A DNA stretch of 50,989 nucleotides, from positions 1-50,989 of the forward strand of contig VGSW01000004.1 in the NCBI GenBank assembly GCA_016874915.1, in the 5' to 3' direction. The stretch comes from Deltaproteobacteria bacterium (lineage in GTDB: Bacteria > Desulfobacterota > Desulfobaccia > Desulfobaccales > 0-14-0-80-60-11). Of the stretch, positions 28,394-37,509 are shown piece by piece. A program made the position numbers and the translations under genes. How positions within the stretch are numbered: the first letter of the stretch is position 1; each line of letters begins with the position of its first letter. A model generated the notes under the pieces. The model saw nothing but the letters and a program-made list of their open reading frames with translations, was not told the origin of the DNA and did no database searches.

Positions 28394-29837
28394 CCCGGAT
28401 GGACGGCGAATCGGTGAGGAGCATCACCAGCCGGTCAATGCCAATGCCCTCCCCCGCGGTGGGCGGCATGCCGTGCTCCAGGGCGATAATAAAGTCTTCG
28501 TCCAGGGCGTGGGCTTCCTCATCTCCGGCCTCCCGGGCGGCCATCTGCTTCTCAAAACGCTCCCGCTGGTCGTCGGGGTCGTTGAGCTCGGAAAAGGCGT
28601 TGGCCATCTCCCGCCCGGTGATGAACAACTCGAAACGGTCCACCAACTCCGGGTCAGTGTCGCTCTTCCGGGATAAAGGAGAGGTCTCCAGGGGATAACC
28701 CAGGATAAAAGTGGGCTGCTGCAATTCCGCCTCCACGGTGAGGTCGAAGAGCTTGGTCAAGGCCCGGCCGTAGCCCTCGCCGGGGCGCAGGGCCACTCCT
28801 GCCTGGAGGGCATGGGCCACCAGGGCTTCCCAGTCATAAACCACCTCCCGGGGGATGCCCCCCGTGGCGGTGAGGGACTCCCGGAGGTCCAAACGGCGCC
28901 AGGGGGGAGTGAGGTCGATCTCCGTCCCCTGATAGGTCAAGCGCAGGGTCCCCAGCAGGTTTTGGGCCACATGGCAGATGAGCTCTTCCGTCAGGGTCAT
29001 CAGGTCTTCGTAAGTGGCATAAGCCTGGTAAAACTCCAGCATGGTGAATTCCGGGTTGTGCTGGATGGACAGGCCTTCGTTGCGAAAATTGCGGTTAATC
29101 TCGTACACCCGGTCAAAACCCCCCACCACCAGGCGCTTCAGGTACAGCTCCGGGGCGATGCGCAGGTACAGGTCCATGTCCAGGGCCCCGTGGTGGGTAA
29201 TGAAGGGCCGGGCCGTGGCGCCCCCGGGAATGGGCTGCATCATGGGGGTTTCCACCTCCAGGAAGCCCCGGGCGTCCAAAAACTGGCGGATCAGGCTGAT
29301 GATCATGGCCCGCTTGACAAAGACCTCCCGCACCGAGGGGTTGACGATGAGGTCCAGGTAGCGCTGGCGGTAGCGGCGCTCCACGTCGGTGAGGCCGTGG
29401 TATTTTTCCGGCAGGGGTCTCAAGGACTTGGTAAGGAGTAGGAAATCTTGGGCCGCCAGGGTCAATTCGTTGGTCTTGGTGCGGAACAGGGTCCCTTCAA
29501 ACCCCACAGTGTCCCCCAGGTCCAGCTTCTTGAAGAGCTTGAAAGCCTCGCCCCCCACCACCTGGCGCTGGACATAGACCTGGAGCCGGGTGGAGCCGTC
29601 CTGGATGTGGCAGAAAGTGGCCTTGCCGAACTCCCGGACCAGGATGAGGCGGCCGGCCAACTTGAAGATCTGGCCCAGGGCCTCTAATTCGGGGCCGCTG
29701 AGGGAGCCGTATTGCTCGACTATTTGGGCCAGGGTGTGACTTGGTTTGAAGCGGTTGGAAAAAGGGTCAATGCCCTGGCTCCTCAATTCGGCCAGTTTGT
29801 CTCGGCGCTGGCGGCTTATGTAGTCGGAAATGGTCAT
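28353..29837 (-). CDS. lysS: Lysyl-tRNA synthetase, class II
   Basis: [23 protein letters not shown]...[21 protein letters not shown]...[23 protein letters not shown]...[20 protein letters not shown]. Confidence 0.96.
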   Translation of the reverse strand: MTISDYISRQRRDKLAELRSQGIDPFSNRFKPSHTLAQIVEQYGSLSGPELEALGQIFKLAGRLILVREFGKATFCHIQDGSTRLQVYVQRQVVGGEAFKLFKKLDLGDTVGFEGTLFRTKTNELTLAAQDFLLLTKSLRPLPEKYHGLTDVERRYRQRYLDLIVNPSVREVFVKRAMIISLIRQFLDARGFLEVETPMMQPIPGGATARPFITHHGALDMDLYLRIAPELYLKRLVVGGFDRVYEINRNFRNEGLSIQHNPEFTMLEFYQAYATYEDLMTLTEELICHVAQNLLGTLRLTYQGTEIDLTPPWRRLDLRESLTATGGIPREVVYDWEALVAHALQAGVALRPGEGYGRALTKLFDLTVEAELQQPTFILGYPLETSPLSRKSDTDPELVDRFELFITGREMANAFSELNDPDDQRERFEKQMAAREAGDEEAHALDEDFIIALEHGMPPTAGEGIGIDRLVMLLTDSPSIRDVILFPQLRPSER

Positions 29838-29848
29838 TTTTAAAAGCC

Positions 29849-29879
29849 GGTTTTCTGTTTTCCGTTTTCTGTTTTCTGG
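29849..29879. repeat. Heptad array (GTTTTCT)
   Basis: ggttttctgttttccgttttctgttttctgg just upstream of lysS. Confidence 0.85.
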
Positions 29880-30007
29880 AGTAAGACAGTCTATGATGAC
29901 TCTTTCCCTTTGTTTAGAGAAAGGGGCTGAAAAAGTTGGCGGCGATATCAGCTTTTTTCACAAACTTAAATTTTATAGATTATTCCCCGCCCAGAATCAA
30001 GTCTTAT

Positions 30008-30041
30008 GCGGTTTTGGGTTTTGGGTTTTCCATTTTCGGTT
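30008..30041. repeat. Heptad array (GTTTTGG)
   Basis: gcggttttgggttttgggttttccattttcggtt. Confidence 0.8.
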
Positions 30042-30098
30042 AAAAGGGGAAGGATAACCAATAGGTTAACAGGTTGCCCGGCCTGGGGGAAAGGCATT

Positions 30099-30524
30099 TC
30101 AATCCAAATTAACCTCGCTCAAAAGACAAATCGGTCCACATTCTTTCATCCTTTGCGCGAATTTCCCGTCCGCGGTCACCAGGGAGCCGCCGGTTTCCAC
30201 TGCCGCCGCCAGGTAGGCGGCGTCAAAAAAGGTGACGGCCCGCTCCCTCATCCAGGTGAGGCATAAGCGGCACATGGCCGGGGTAAGATGGAGGCTTTTG
30301 ATCCCCAGATTCAACAGCATGGTGAGTTTTTCCTCCGCCGCCTGGGATAAATGACGCCCCAGAAAGTTGCCCGCCTCATAAAGCCAGAGAGTGGGGGCCA
30401 TAAGTTCCAGTTCACCCCTCATCCAGGCCTGGAGCAGCATCATGGCCTGCTCCTGGTCCGCTTCCACCGGGTCCCCCGCCACCCATTTAATCATGACGGA
30501 GGCATCGACTATCATTTTTTTCAT
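30099..30524 (-). CDS. PIN-domain toxin (VapC family)
   Basis: MIVDASVMIKWV...YEAGNFLGR...TFFDAAYLAAAVETGGSLVTADGKFAQRM. Confidence 0.88.
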   Translation of the reverse strand: MKKMIVDASVMIKWVAGDPVEADQEQAMMLLQAWMRGELELMAPTLWLYEAGNFLGRHLSQAAEEKLTMLLNLGIKSLHLTPAMCRLCLTWMRERAVTFFDAAYLAAAVETGGSLVTADGKFAQRMKECGPICLLSEVNLD

Positions 30525-30818
30525 TCAATGATTCCCCCGGTCGGCCGCCAGGGCATCCACGATTTCCTGGGTGGCGATCTTTTCCCCCCTGGCTTCTTGG
30601 TCCAAAATACTTTGGACAGCCTTTCGCCGGCGGATCAACTCCAATTCCCGGCGCAGCGCCGCGTTGACTACCTGGCTTCTTTTACCGGAAGGAATCAGCT
30701 TTTCCAATTCCTGGTAAACATCTTCATCGATGACAAAATTTAACTTCCTTATTTGTCTCCCCAAATTATCCCTCCTATTTATAAATAATATTTTTATATA
30801 AAAAATAGCCATAGTCAA
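30525..30818 (-). CDS. VapB-like antitoxin (ribbon-helix-helix type)
   Basis: RKLNFVIDEDVYQELEKLIPSGKRSQVVNAALRRELELIRRRKAV; immediately upstream of the PIN toxin. The true start is probably an internal codon. Confidence 0.78.
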   Translation of the reverse strand: MTMAIFYIKILFINRRDNLGRQIRKLNFVIDEDVYQELEKLIPSGKRSQVVNAALRRELELIRRRKAVQSILDQEARGEKIATQEIVDALAADRGNH

Positions 30819-30977
30819 TCAAGATTTATTTTTCCCCTTAATTTATTGAGGAGGGTATGGGTTGTGGTAAAATAGCAGCCGGAATCTTGGCCAAATTTCG
30901 GTTACTTTGCCGCCGGCCATGATGGAATTTGGAAATTTCCCAACAATATCTTAGACAGATGGAGAAAGGGGTCAAGG

Positions 30978-31301
30978 ATGCGACGCTGGCCTATTATACT
31001 GATTATAGTTTCATTATTGACATCCTGCGCCTTGGTGCAAGGAGAGAGAATAGGTGAAATCAAAAGTGGATTAACCTGCCTTGAGTTCAAGGAAGGCATG
31101 AACTGGCAGATGGTCAGCCAAAAGCTTGGCGACCCGGACCTCGTGCCTTTGCCCGAACCCGGCACGGACTTAAGCGAGAACGCCAGAGGGTATAAAGGGT
31201 GCATCATCATTTTCTATACCAAAAGGCAGCCGGTAAAGCAGGGAGACAAACTGAGGTTCGAGGAAGTGGTTTATAAGGTGGAACTGTGCAAGAGGAAGTG
31301 A
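30978..31301 (+). CDS. Small predicted lipoprotein
   Basis: MRRWPIILIIVSLLTSC lipobox. Confidence 0.6.
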   Translation: MRRWPIILIIVSLLTSCALVQGERIGEIKSGLTCLEFKEGMNWQMVSQKLGDPDLVPLPEPGTDLSENARGYKGCIIIFYTKRQPVKQGDKLRFEEVVYKVELCKRK

Positions 31302-31309
31302 GGGGGGAG

Positions 31310-32239
31310 ATGATGCTGAGCATTGACGAGTTTATCAATAAGAGCGACCAGCTAACGGTCTACCGGGATTTCAGGGCGGAGGCCATTAACAATCTCGCGG
31401 ACCGGCTCACCGTGTGCATTCCCGATCTGCACCTCCTGGAAAAGGACGAGAAAGACGATTTTTGGAATGGCCAGGATGCCAATGTTGAGCGGTTTCTGGG
31501 GTTTATGGATTTTCTTTACAAATTGAAAGACTCTGAGAAGATCGACCTGGAAGTCATTCAGGTGGGCGACCTTTACGATCTATGGCAGGCCAAGGGGTTC
31601 ACCAATCTCATCGAAAGCAAATACACGGACATTCTGGGGCTGCTGAAAGAGTTGGGGACGGTCTACGTGATAGGCAATCATGACTTTGGTCTCATCGAGG
31701 TTTATAAGGAGTTGGGGGAAACCTTCAACCGCAAGCTGCGCCACTACTCCAAGGTGGACAAATCCCTGCGAGTCATGTATGAACACGGCTACCAGGCGGA
31801 CTTCTGGAACAACAAGGAGGAATGGTCCGGTATCCTCGGAGAGGGAATAACCAAGATCATCGGCGCGGCTGAGTTTCTCTACCCCGATATCGACGTGGAC
31901 CTGGGCAATTTATGGGAATCCGTCAAACGCCCCTTTAGCATTTACAATGGCGGACTCACTCCCCAGAAAAATCCCGGATTCAGCGTTCATGAATACACTG
32001 ATTACTACATTGGGAGAATGGAAAAATATAATTCCGGCGACACCACTGATCCCTATGGCCCCGCAGAACTCATCCTGGCTGTGGTAGGCCATACTCACAA
32101 CGCCAGGTTAGTGAGAAAAGAGAAGAACGAACCCAAAAGATGGATCTACTACCTGATGGACTGCGGCTCCTGGGTGAATGGAGGGCATGAATTCGGGGTG
32201 ATTTCCGGGAGAGAACTGGCCATCTGTAAGTGGGGGTGA
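31310..32239 (+). CDS. Calcineurin-like metallophosphoesterase
   Basis: CIPDLHLLE...VGDLYDLW...VIGNHDFG...VVGHTHNARL. Confidence 0.88.
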   Translation: MMLSIDEFINKSDQLTVYRDFRAEAINNLADRLTVCIPDLHLLEKDEKDDFWNGQDANVERFLGFMDFLYKLKDSEKIDLEVIQVGDLYDLWQAKGFTNLIESKYTDILGLLKELGTVYVIGNHDFGLIEVYKELGETFNRKLRHYSKVDKSLRVMYEHGYQADFWNNKEEWSGILGEGITKIIGAAEFLYPDIDVDLGNLWESVKRPFSIYNGGLTPQKNPGFSVHEYTDYYIGRMEKYNSGDTTDPYGPAELILAVVGHTHNARLVRKEKNEPKRWIYYLMDCGSWVNGGHEFGVISGRELAICKWG

Positions 32240-32395
32240 TTCAATTTGCCGGTCTATATTTAATCACGGTTCCCCGCAAATGTGAGGCATTATTCAAGTA
32301 TAGAGGGCGAAGCCGGGGGCTTCCCCTTCCTCAGGCTATTAAATTACCTTATTGGGTTGGGGGGAGGGGCCGGTGCCTCCGGTTTTCCCCTCAAA

Positions 32396-33274
32396 TCATT
32401 TTTTCCCCAGCTTCTCCAGAACCTGATAAATCGCCGCGAAGTCCTCATCCCCCAGGCCCTGGCTCAACCCCAGGCGGTAAAGGTGCAAGAGCAGGTGGGC
32501 CACCGGGGCCGGCGCGCCGGTCTGGTACGCGGTATCCACCACGAATTTGAAGTCCTTGGTCATATGTTTTAGGGGAAACTGGGGCGGGAATTGGCCATCC
32601 CGGAACATCCCGGCCTTCAACTGAAAGAGGCCGCAGTTCAACGGCCCGGAAAAGATAACGTCCAGCATGGCTTCCAGGTCCAGCCCCCCCTGTTTCCCGA
32701 AATTCAAGGCCTCGGACAACCCCTCCATCATCAGGCCCAGGAGCAGGTTGATCATCATTTTCATCATGGAGCCTTGGGGCGCTGGGCCGCAATAGACCAC
32801 CTTTTTCCCCATGGTTAAAAGAAGCGGCGTCACCTGGTCAACCTGTTCCCGCAGGCCTCCTGCCAGGATGATGAGCGTTGCTTCTTCCGCCGGCTTCTTA
32901 CTGCCGGACACGGGCGCGTCAATAAAAGCGGCCCCCGTGGGAACCAGCCGGTCTGCCATTTCCCGGGTGAACTGGGGGGAGACCGAACTCATGTTGATAA
33001 AGATTTTGTGGGGGTTGAACTCCGCCGCGGCCCCTCCCGGCCCCCAGAGCAAGTCTTGTAAGGCTTCCGGGCCGGTGACCATGGCGATGGTGACGTCCGC
33101 GGCGTGGGCCAGGGCCTTGGGGCTGGAGGCCACCCCGGCGCCTGCCTGGGCCAGGGGCTGGGCTTTTCCCGGGGTGCGGTTATAAACCATGAGGGGATAA
33201 CCGGCCTTCAAAATGTTGGCCGCCATGGGCCCGCCCATAATCCCCAAGCCCATAAATCCGATTTTAGGTTTCAT
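32396..33274 (-). CDS. 3-hydroxyisobutyrate dehydrogenase-family NAD(P)-dependent oxidoreductase
   Basis: MKPKIGFMGLGIMGGPMAANILKAGYPLMVYNRTPGKAQPL...FIDAPVSGSKKPAEEATLIILAGG. Confidence 0.92.
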   Translation of the reverse strand: MKPKIGFMGLGIMGGPMAANILKAGYPLMVYNRTPGKAQPLAQAGAGVASSPKALAHAADVTIAMVTGPEALQDLLWGPGGAAAEFNPHKIFINMSSVSPQFTREMADRLVPTGAAFIDAPVSGSKKPAEEATLIILAGGLREQVDQVTPLLLTMGKKVVYCGPAPQGSMMKMMINLLLGLMMEGLSEALNFGKQGGLDLEAMLDVIFSGPLNCGLFQLKAGMFRDGQFPPQFPLKHMTKDFKFVVDTAYQTGAPAPVAHLLLHLYRLGLSQGLGDEDFAAIYQVLEKLGKK

Positions 33275-33347
33275 GTTTGTCTCCGGTTTTATGGCATAAT
33301 GCCGGTGCATGTGATGCGGGTGATGCAACCTTTTATGGTTTTTAAGC

Positions 33348-33496
33348 GGTGGGGCGGGCCTCCGTGCCCGCCGAACCTAGCTTTCCGAATTGGGTCCGGT
33401 TTAGAGAAAATTATATGCAGCTGCAGGCTTCGACCTTCGCTTATGCGGCCATTCTGCGGTTTGAAGGGTTTGGCGGGCACGGAGGCCCGCCCCACC
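33348..33496. repeat. IR-bounded element, second copy, perfect 25-bp inverted repeats (33348-33372 / 33472-33496)
   Basis: Same 25-mer ggtggggcgggcctccgtgcccgcc and its reverse complement as 12489-12620, with a different interior. Confidence 0.9.
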
Positions 33497-33666
33497 AATT
33501 ATAGGGATGGGGAGCACATGCCCGGCGCAGCTTTAGCCCTGTTCAGGGTATAAGAAAGTGGCAACTCCAACCGACGCCGAATAGTTCAATGGCCCGACTT
33601 GCAGAAATTGAATCAACGGTTCATATTACCAAAGAAAAGTTGATTATGCCAATGAGAGGTTACCTA

Positions 33667-34131
33667 ATGTCAAAGCTCAATCCCGGCGACCCGGCCCCGG
33701 ATTTTCAGCTTCAGGATCAAAACGGCAATTTGGTGAACCTGGCGGATTTCAAAGGGAAAAAGCTCCTGGTTTATTTTTACCCCAAGGCCGACACTCCGGG
33801 CTGCACCCGCCAGGCTTGCAGCGTCCGGGACGCCCGGCAAGATCTGGCGGATTTGGGACTGGCGGTGGTGGGCATCAGCCCCGACCTCCCGGAGAAGCAG
33901 ATGAAGTTTGACGCCAAATACGGGCTAACCTTTCCCCTGCTTTCCGACCCTGACCACCGGGTGGCGGAGGCCTACGGGGTCTGGGCCGAGAAGTCCTTGT
34001 ACGGCAAAAAGACCTTTGGCATTGTCCGGTCGTCTTTTTTGATCGGCGAGGGAGGCAAAATCGTCCAGGCCTGGTATAAAGTGAGCCCGGAGGACACGGT
34101 CCCCAAGGCCCGGGAGGCCCTGGGTAGGTAA
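33667..34131 (+). CDS. Peroxiredoxin (BCP/AhpC-TSA family)
   Basis: LNPGDPAPDFQLQDQNGNLVNLADFKGKKLLVYFYPKADTPGCTRQACSVRD. Confidence 0.93.
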   Translation: MSKLNPGDPAPDFQLQDQNGNLVNLADFKGKKLLVYFYPKADTPGCTRQACSVRDARQDLADLGLAVVGISPDLPEKQMKFDAKYGLTFPLLSDPDHRVAEAYGVWAEKSLYGKKTFGIVRSSFLIGEGGKIVQAWYKVSPEDTVPKAREALGR

Positions 34132-34183
34132 GGACATTCATTCTTCTGGTTCACAAGCTACTGGTCTGAAAAGTCATAGACTG

Positions 34184-34208
34184 CACAGGCTGGAAAGCCT
34201 GTGCCACC
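34184..34208 (-). repeat. REP-like palindrome (GTGG foot on minus strand)
   Basis: cacaggctggaaagcctgtgccacc. Confidence 0.8.
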
Positions 34209-34249
34209 AATACTTTTCATTATGTTTAACTGCTTGGGGAGCGGCTTTG

Positions 34250-34269
34250 GTAGCAAAGCTCTGCTTTGC
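34250..34269 (+). repeat. REP-like palindrome (GTAG foot, GCAAAGC stem)
   Basis: gtagcaaagctctgctttgc. Confidence 0.55.
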
Positions 34270-34300
34270 AAAAACCCGCGAATTATTTATGAGAACTTAC

Positions 34301-34324
34301 GTTCCCAAGCAGGAGCTTGGGAAC
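34301..34324. repeat. Palindrome GTTCCCAAGC-AGGA-GCTTGGGAAC
   Basis: Near-identical copy at 49782-49804. Confidence 0.8.
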
Positions 34325-34358
34325 AAGGGTAAGGGGACCCTAGAGGTTTGATTCAACC

Positions 34359-34856
34359 ATGCCAGACTTATTCGACAAATCAGTGGTTATCTTCGGCTGC
34401 GGCAACATCCTTTTCGGCGACGACGGCTTCGGGCCGGCGGTGGTCGAGCACCTTAAGTCACATTATATTCTCCCGGATGATGTCCTGGCCCTGGACGTGG
34501 GCACCAGCATCCGGGATATTTTGTTTGACATCCTGCTAAGCGAGAAGAAACCCAGGCGGCTCATCATCGTGGACGCGGTGGACCGTCCGGGCAAGGAGCC
34601 GGGGGAACTGTTTGAGTTGCCGGTGGAGGAGATTCCCCCCCAAAAGACCGCGGACTTTTCCCTGCACCAGTTTCCCACGGTGAACATGCTCCAGGAGCTC
34701 AAGGATCAGACCGGGGTGGAGGTCACTGTTTTGGCGGCCCAGGTCCAGGAGATCCCCGAGGAAGTGCAACCGGGGCTTTCCCAGCGGCTGCAGTGGGCGG
34801 TAAAGGAAGCCGCAGCCCGCCTGGCGGCCACGGTGAATGCGGGAAAGAAGGATTAA
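34359..34856 (+). CDS. Hydrogenase maturation protease
   Basis: VVIFGCGNILFGDDGFGPAVVEHL...ALDVGTSIRDILFD...RLIIVDAVDRP. Confidence 0.85.
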   Translation: MPDLFDKSVVIFGCGNILFGDDGFGPAVVEHLKSHYILPDDVLALDVGTSIRDILFDILLSEKKPRRLIIVDAVDRPGKEPGELFELPVEEIPPQKTADFSLHQFPTVNMLQELKDQTGVEVTVLAAQVQEIPEEVQPGLSQRLQWAVKEAAARLAATVNAGKKD

Positions 34857-34861
34857 ATATT

Positions 34862-34906
34862 CATCCACAGATGTCACAGATTGACACAGATTAACCCGGA
34901 TTTAGG
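34862..34906. repeat. Approx. 11-nt-period CACAGATT repeat
   Basis: atccacagatgtcacagattgacacagattaacccggatttagga. Confidence 0.65.
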
Positions 34907-34914
34907 AGAAAGCC

Positions 34915-35748
34915 ATGACCATGCCGGAAATTTTGCCGGAACTCCCCGGCCTCCTGGAGGTTTTGGGGCTGGAGGAAGAGCCCCTGGGAATCTACTACGC
35001 TTCGGAAGCCCCGGCTGAAGCCCTGACTCCCAAGGCTGCGGTCCTGCCCACCGCGGCCCAGGAGGCCCGGGGGGAAGTTGACTGGGAAGAGGTATTCAGC
35101 AATTTCGCCTGCATCATGGGGGTTATCTGGCGGGCAAGGAAATCGGGGAAGGCGGCCTGCTTCGACCGGGACCACGTGGGCTGCCTGGGAGGCGCCTTTT
35201 ACCTGGGGTTCCTCAAACCCCAACTGGAGACCATCATTCACTACGTCTCCACCGGCATTCCTGGGGTCATGGAAGGGGAGCACTACCTGGCCTCGCCGGA
35301 GGCCATGCGCCGCTTCTTAGCCTTAGTCGATCCCCGGCCGGCGCCGGCCCGGTTCTGCATCTTCAAGCCCTTGAGCCAGTTCGCCCCGGGAGAGACACCG
35401 GAAACGGTATCTTTCTTCGCCCGGCCCGAGTCCATCTCCGGGCTCCACTTCTTGGCCTCCTTCGTCACCGACGATCCGGAGGCGGTGGCCGCGCCCTTCG
35501 GCGCCGATTGCTCCTACGTGCTGACCTGGCCCCTTACCTATCTGGCCCGGGGCCAGCTCAAAGCGGTGCTGGGCGGCTGGGACCCCTCGGCCCGCAAATT
35601 CCACAAGCCCGATGAACTTTCCTTTTCCGTCCCCTGGGAACTGTTCACCCGTATGGCCACGCGCTGGCGGGAGTCCTTCCTGACCAAGCATACCTGGGCC
35701 ACGGTGCAAAAAAAGATCGCCTTAAGCCGCAGGGCCTGGAAGGAGTAG
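34915..35748 (+). CDS. DUF169-like protein
   Basis: LGLEEEPLGIYYASEAPA...CFDRDHVGCLGGAFYLGF...YVLTWPLTYLARGQLKAVLGGWDPSARKF. Confidence 0.75.
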   Translation: MTMPEILPELPGLLEVLGLEEEPLGIYYASEAPAEALTPKAAVLPTAAQEARGEVDWEEVFSNFACIMGVIWRARKSGKAACFDRDHVGCLGGAFYLGFLKPQLETIIHYVSTGIPGVMEGEHYLASPEAMRRFLALVDPRPAPARFCIFKPLSQFAPGETPETVSFFARPESISGLHFLASFVTDDPEAVAAPFGADCSYVLTWPLTYLARGQLKAVLGGWDPSARKFHKPDELSFSVPWELFTRMATRWRESFLTKHTWATVQKKIALSRRAWKE

Positions 35749-35756
35749 CAGAAGAA

Positions 35757-35795
35757 TTGGGGGGCCAGGGGCGCATGGCCCCTGCCCTCCCCCAA
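35757..35795. repeat. Large G/C palindrome family, copy 2
   Basis: ttggggggccaggggcgcatggcccctgccctcccccaa. Confidence 0.75.
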
Positions 35796-35814
35796 ACCAC
35801 CACCCCCAACCCTT

Positions 35815-35840
35815 GTAGGGGCGGTTCGCGAACCGCCCCT
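35815..35840 (+). repeat. GTAG + GGGGCGGTTCGCGAACCGCCCC palindrome
   Basis: gtaggggcggttcgcgaaccgcccct. Confidence 0.8.
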
Positions 35841-35971
35841 AAAGAGGGCCAGGAAAGGGAGCTTGAGGGTAGGGCGAGGAAGTTGTTCTCCCCCACCCTT
35901 TCCCTTAAAATTAAGACCTCTGCAAAATTAGCCACCTTTTGTCAAAATGCCCCCAAAAAGCAATTACCTGA

Positions 35972-36047
35972 GTGGCACAGGCTTCCAGCCTGTGTGAAAA
36001 GTTCATGATTTATGCAGAGTTAACCACAGGCCAGAGGCCTGTGCCAC
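35972..36047. repeat. Inverted pair of REP-like palindromes (BIME-like)
   Basis: gtggcacaggcttccagcctgtg (35972-35994) and cacaggccagaggcctgtgccac (36025-36047). Confidence 0.85.
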
Positions 36048-36214
36048 TAGGTTTTTTCTGGTTGTCTGGCATTTTGATATTTTTGTAGAGTTCTCAACTT
36101 GGTATTTCCACCTTGCCAACTCCCCTTCGGCATAATAAGTTTTAAAAGGTGGGGATTATATCCCGCCATTTTCTTGCCACTGCCATAAACCGATACAAGG
36201 AGGAGTCTTCTCCC

Positions 36215-37435
36215 ATGGAAAAATGCCCATCCGGCGCGGACCCCGCCACTTGCGGGGTGGACCCCAAGTCCTGCCAGGGCTGTGATCCCCAGGCCCATGC
36301 CGAAGAAAAGCAAAAAGAAGAAATCACCCTCACCCGAGCCTTAAAGCAGATTCGCCACAAAATCCTGGTGATGAGCGGCAAAGGCGGGGTGGGGAAGTCC
36401 AGCGTGGCCGTAAGCCTGGCCTTGAGCCTGGCTCGCCGGGGCTACAAGGTGGGCCTCATGGACGTGGACCTCCACGGCCCCAACGTACTGAGGATGCTGG
36501 GCCTGAAACAACCCTTCGACCTGGTGCACGCCCAGTTCCACCTGCCCCCGGACCTTTTCGATAACCTGAAGGTCATCTCCATCGAAGTCCTGATGCGCGA
36601 CCGGGAGATGGCGGTCATCTGGCGGGGGCCCCTGAAGCACCAGATGATCCGCCAGTTCATCACCGAGGTGCAGTGGGGCGGTCTCGATTACCTGGTCATC
36701 GACGCGCCCCCGGGCACCGGCGACGAACCCATGAGCGTGGGTCAGACCATCCCCGACGCCCAGGCCGTCATCGTCACCACCCCCCAGGAAATCTCCCTGG
36801 CCGACGTGCGCAAATCCATCAACTTCTGCCGGAAGATCAACCTGTCCATCCTGGGCATCGTGGAGAACATGAGCGGCTATTTCTGCCCCCACTGCAGCAA
36901 GGAACTGCCTTTATTCCGCAAGGGCGGCGGCGAAAAGACGGCCCAGGCCGCCAAGGTCCCCTTCCTGGGGAGCCTTCCCTTCGACCCCCAGGTGGTGGAG
37001 GCCGCGGACCAGGGCCAGCTCATGGACCTGAAAGAATCCGATAGCCCCTTCTTCCAGGCCCTGGCCCCCATCGTGGAATATATCGCGGAGGTCCTTCCTC
37101 CAGATGCCAAGAAAGAGCGGGCACCGGGAGTGATGAAGTTCGCCGTTCCTATGGATGGCGGCAAAATGGCGGCCAAAATCGCCGACGCCCAGTATTTCGC
37201 CATCTTCACGGTAAAAGACGGGACCATCACGGACCAGCAGATAATGCCCCGGCCGGCCCATGGCTTCGGGGGCTTCCCCGAATGGCTGGACGACCTGCAA
37301 GTCACCCACCTCATCGCCGCGGACCTGAGCGACAAGGCCCAAGAACTGCTGAAACGCAAAGACATCCAGGTGCTTCCCGGCGAACCCCAGAAGCCGCCGG
37401 AAGTACTGGTGGCAAAGTATGCGGGAGTGAAATAG
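36215..37435 (+). CDS. Mrp/ApbC P-loop ATPase fused to C-terminal NifX / dinitrogenase iron-molybdenum cofactor biosynthesis domain
   Basis: KILVMSGKGGVGKSSVAVSLALSLA...GYFCPHC; C-terminal MKFAVPMDGGKMAAKIADAQYFAIFTVKDGTITDQQ...THLIAADLSDKAQELLKRKDIQVL. Confidence 0.92.
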   Translation: MEKCPSGADPATCGVDPKSCQGCDPQAHAEEKQKEEITLTRALKQIRHKILVMSGKGGVGKSSVAVSLALSLARRGYKVGLMDVDLHGPNVLRMLGLKQPFDLVHAQFHLPPDLFDNLKVISIEVLMRDREMAVIWRGPLKHQMIRQFITEVQWGGLDYLVIDAPPGTGDEPMSVGQTIPDAQAVIVTTPQEISLADVRKSINFCRKINLSILGIVENMSGYFCPHCSKELPLFRKGGGEKTAQAAKVPFLGSLPFDPQVVEAADQGQLMDLKESDSPFFQALAPIVEYIAEVLPPDAKKERAPGVMKFAVPMDGGKMAAKIADAQYFAIFTVKDGTITDQQIMPRPAHGFGGFPEWLDDLQVTHLIAADLSDKAQELLKRKDIQVLPGEPQKPPEVLVAKYAGVK

Positions 37436-37438
37436 AGG

Positions 37439-37508
37439 CGGTTTGGCGGGTTAGCGGGTTAGCAGTTGGTGCAATACTTCAGCTGAACCGCTGAACCGCC
37501 GAACCGCT
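37439..37508. repeat. Inverted pair of heptad arrays (37439-37470 / 37480-37508) between convergent genes
   Basis: cggtttggcgggttagcgggttagcagttggt ... cagctgaaccgctgaaccgccgaaccgct. Confidence 0.9.
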
Positions 37509-37509
37509 A

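Noticed and set aside
35645-35935. Small minus-strand ORFs around 35538-35935
   Set aside because: Antisense to the DUF169-like gene 3' end or reading through G/C palindromes.
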